The position numbers and the translations under genes were made by a program. From the NCBI GenBank assembly GCA_003165855.1, contig PMXH01000512.1, positions 61,848-69,594 of the forward strand: 7,747 nt of DNA. The letters run 5' to 3'. Below the pieces are notes generated by a model that saw only the letters and a program-made list of their open reading frames with translations, did not search any database and was not told the origin of the DNA. Source of the DNA: Acidobacteriaceae bacterium (GTDB lineage: Bacteria > Acidobacteriota > Terriglobia > Terriglobales > Acidobacteriaceae). This document shows, piece by piece, positions 6,701 to 7,747 of this stretch (positions within the stretch are counted from its first letter, which is position 1; the number at the start of each line of letters is the position of its first letter).

Positions 6701-7747
6701 CGTCAAACTGATTTGTGCCGGAGCATGAACCTGTCGTGAGGCCGCCGAATCCGTCCAGCGCGCGGTAGATGCCTCCGTCGTTGGCGAAATACATCAGGTC
6801 GGTGCCGGACGCGGGTGGAATCGTATAGGCCAGGGCGTGCTGATCCGGATGCACGTGTGCCAGCGCCCCCAGCGGATCACAGCCATACACGTGCGTGAGA
6901 TTCATGAATGCCGTGCTGGAGCAGGTCGCGTTGCTTGAATTGATCGAGCACTTGTAGAGATTGATAGCGCCGGCATAGAGATCCGTAGCCGACGCCCCGT
7001 TAGGAACAGCCAGCAGTTCCAGATTGTAAAATCCCTGCTGTACTCCGCAGCCATCGCTGTCGCCGCAGCTGATGATGCCAGCGTCGCTGATTTGAGTCCA
7101 CGAAGCGCCGCTGTTCGTGCTCTGCCAAATGCCTTGATCCAAGGGGTTGCCGCTTGAGTCCAGCGAAACAAACCATGCATACATCTCATTGCGCCCCGGC
7201 ACCACGGTGATTTCGCCTCGATAGATCGGACAGGTTGTGACGTAGTTCTGAGGACACGCCGTGGTGCTCAGCAATCCCGCTCCGCCCGGCTGAGTGGTCA
7301 GGCGCGTCCAGGTCAAACCGTCTGGAGAAGAATAAAAGCCGTGATAGCGCACCGCGGCAAAGAACAATCCCGCCGAGGTGTTGTACACCACCGAAGTAGC
7401 CGAAGTCGCCTCGCTGGCTCCGGAGAAAAGTGCGTTGTAAGTCCAGGTCTGACCTGCGTCGGTTGACGTGTAGAGGCCGCGATAGGTGGCACTGGTCAGC
7501 GCACCATCCGTCACGCCTTCCGCTGTCGCCGCCATTGCCGCAACCACCGTGCTGGTCTGCGCTGTGCTGAAAGCAATCTCGTGGCACCCAGGCCGCTGAA
7601 AGAGTAAGTGCCGGCGTTCGCGGTGGGGATCAGCGTCCAAGTGTTGCCGCCGTCGGCCGAACGCAGAATGCCCAGGCCGAAGTAAGAGTCGGCGGAATTG
7701 TCGGCCTCACTCGGGCAATGGCAGTTCAACTTTGGTTCTTTACGTAT
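3762..7747 (-). CDS. Giant Asp-box beta-propeller / Ig-repeat surface protein; 5' end cut by window, frameshifted
   Basis: This is the 3' part of a gene for a very large exported protein. Residue numbers count from an in-frame-looking ATG at 7640, which is not the true start. Asp-box turns of BNR/sortilin-like propellers are STDAGQTW (59-66), SPDGLTW (105-111), STNSGASW (174-181), TTNAGASW (583-590) and SATSGAAW (629-636), with SADGGNTW further upstream in another frame (7637-7660). Typical propeller phrases HVHPDQHAL (262-270), NDGGIYRALDG (287-297) and GGTQDNG (340-346) support this. From about 688 come five Ig-like repeats, the last split by a membrane cassette (see separate entries). Such proteins are usually secreted or surface-bound; the ligand is unknown. 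The coding frame changes near 7582, so the gene is broken or the sequence has an error. The upstream frame stays open to the window edge, and the signal peptide must lie beyond it. Confidence 0.78.
3849..4082 (-). other. Insert splitting the last Ig repeat: membrane segment, basic stretch, lipobox-like LPSC, poly-Gly
   Basis: About 77 residues (1188-1264) interrupt the fifth Ig repeat between ITTTSNAA and PGTYTITVTG, which would otherwise join as a normal turn. In order: a hydrophobic segment 1197-1214 (AVIFYALWLALPGLALLG), a basic stretch RVRGGKRAKH (1216-1225), a second hydrophobic run LLGLFLLALLL (1231-1241), then PSC with Cys1244, and a Gly-rich linker coded at 3867-3908 (GGGG-SN-eight Gly). 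The basic-hydrophobic-L-P-S-C order is that of a lipoprotein (type II) signal peptide, but placed inside a protein near its C-terminus. The two hydrophobic runs could also form a simple membrane hairpin. Confidence 0.75.
4083..5579 (-). repeat. Five tandem Ig-like repeats with a conserved cysteine pair
   Basis: Five diverged repeats of about 100 residues lie at roughly 5262-5579, 4935-5261, 4632-4928, 4317-4628 and 4083-4313, the last finishing at 3765-3848. Each starts D/N-F/Y-x-L/I, has a 'G-x-x-x-x-V-x-L-S-C' strand, a second Cys 9-11 residues later followed by x-x-x-(S/T)-P, and where complete ends in a strand pair like 'G-x-Y-x-x-x-V' and 'L-x-V'. The cysteine pairs are 729/740, 834/845, 945/954, 1042/1052 and 1151/1160 in the numbering from 7640, probably disulfides. 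DNA identity between repeats is low, so duplication is old. Confidence 0.8.
5733..7660 (-). repeat. Six Asp-box (BNR-type) turns of the beta-propeller region
   Basis: Six S/T-x-x-x-G-x-x-W-like turns are spread over the propeller half: at 7637-7660, 7443-7466, 7308-7328, 7098-7121, 5871-5894 and 5733-5756. Each sits between strands reading like 'G-I/L-x-x-S-x-D-x-G-x-T-W-t'. In known families these turns mark blades of sialidase, sortilin or photosystem-assembly-factor-like propellers. The long gap between the third and fourth box holds the HPDQH and GGTQDNG segments, typical of the large sortilin-like group. Confidence 0.75.
7578..7588 (-). other. Frameshift point in the giant surface-protein gene
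   Basis: Read on the minus strand, the frame open from the window edge gives a good propeller blade: SADGGNTWTLIPTANAG, then TYSFSGLGA. After that it turns into an unrelated Arg-rich tail and stops at 7511. The other frame picks up with EIAFSTAQTSTVVAA and stays open for about 1,270 codons. The junction reads GGT GCC AC-GAG ATT GCT; one extra base after AC would give GLGATEIAF without a break. So one base appears to be missing at about 7581-7582. Confidence 0.75.

Noticed and set aside
7511..7640. Programmed frameshift in the giant gene
   Set aside because: No slippery heptamer or obvious downstream structure is seen at the junction; a lost base or sequence error explains it more simply.
2503..7747. 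Functional link between lhgO and the giant surface protein
   Set aside because: Only 44 bases separate them, so shared transcription is possible, but a cytoplasmic 2-hydroxyglutarate oxidase and an exported propeller/Ig protein have no evident joint role.

Overview
The window is about 7.7 kb of moderately GC-rich bacterial DNA. It holds four complete genes and one very long gene that runs off the right edge. All of the large genes read on the minus strand; one small gene at the left end reads on the plus strand and converges with them. The protein types suggest a soil-type member of the Acidobacteriota. These are a Cys-rich secreted mini-protein, a short secreted barrel-like protein coupled to a CHX-like antiporter, and a giant Asp-box/Ig-repeat surface protein with an internal hydrophobic Gly-rich cassette. 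This assignment is inferred from family style, since there is no rRNA or other marker gene here.

Layout, left to right. A small exported protein with a CxxC...CxxxC pattern lies at 50-373 (+), with a good -10 box just before it. A convergent gap (374-466) has two weak hairpins and no U-tract. Next, on the minus strand, is a two-gene unit: a membrane-anchored small protein (1765-2277) whose stop codon overlaps by one base (TAATG) the start of a 432-residue CPA2/CHX-type cation:proton antiporter (467-1765). A 225-base gap (2278-2502) holds only weak candidate signals. Then, also on the minus strand, comes an L-2-hydroxyglutarate oxidase (lhgO, 2503-3717), 44 bases downstream of the end of the giant gene (3762 to beyond 7747).

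The giant gene encodes an Asp-box beta-propeller region (about 700 residues visible) followed by five Ig-like repeats, each with a conserved cysteine pair. Two things stand out. The last Ig repeat is split by a 77-residue insert holding a membrane segment, a basic stretch, a second hydrophobic segment ending in a lipobox-like L-P-S-C, and a poly-glycine linker; the final two strands of the repeat follow. Close to the right edge the reading frame breaks: an Asp-box and the sequence leading into the next blade are in one frame up to about 7583, and the remaining 1,270 or so codons are in another, as if one base were missing.

Functionally the window mixes ion transport at the inner membrane (antiporter plus its coupled exported partner), recovery of 2-oxoglutarate from L-2-hydroxyglutarate (lhgO), and an exported surface or periplasmic protein of unknown ligand. 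I see no mobile element, CRISPR array, tRNA or rRNA. The most unusual structure is the split Ig repeat with its internal lipoprotein-like signal.
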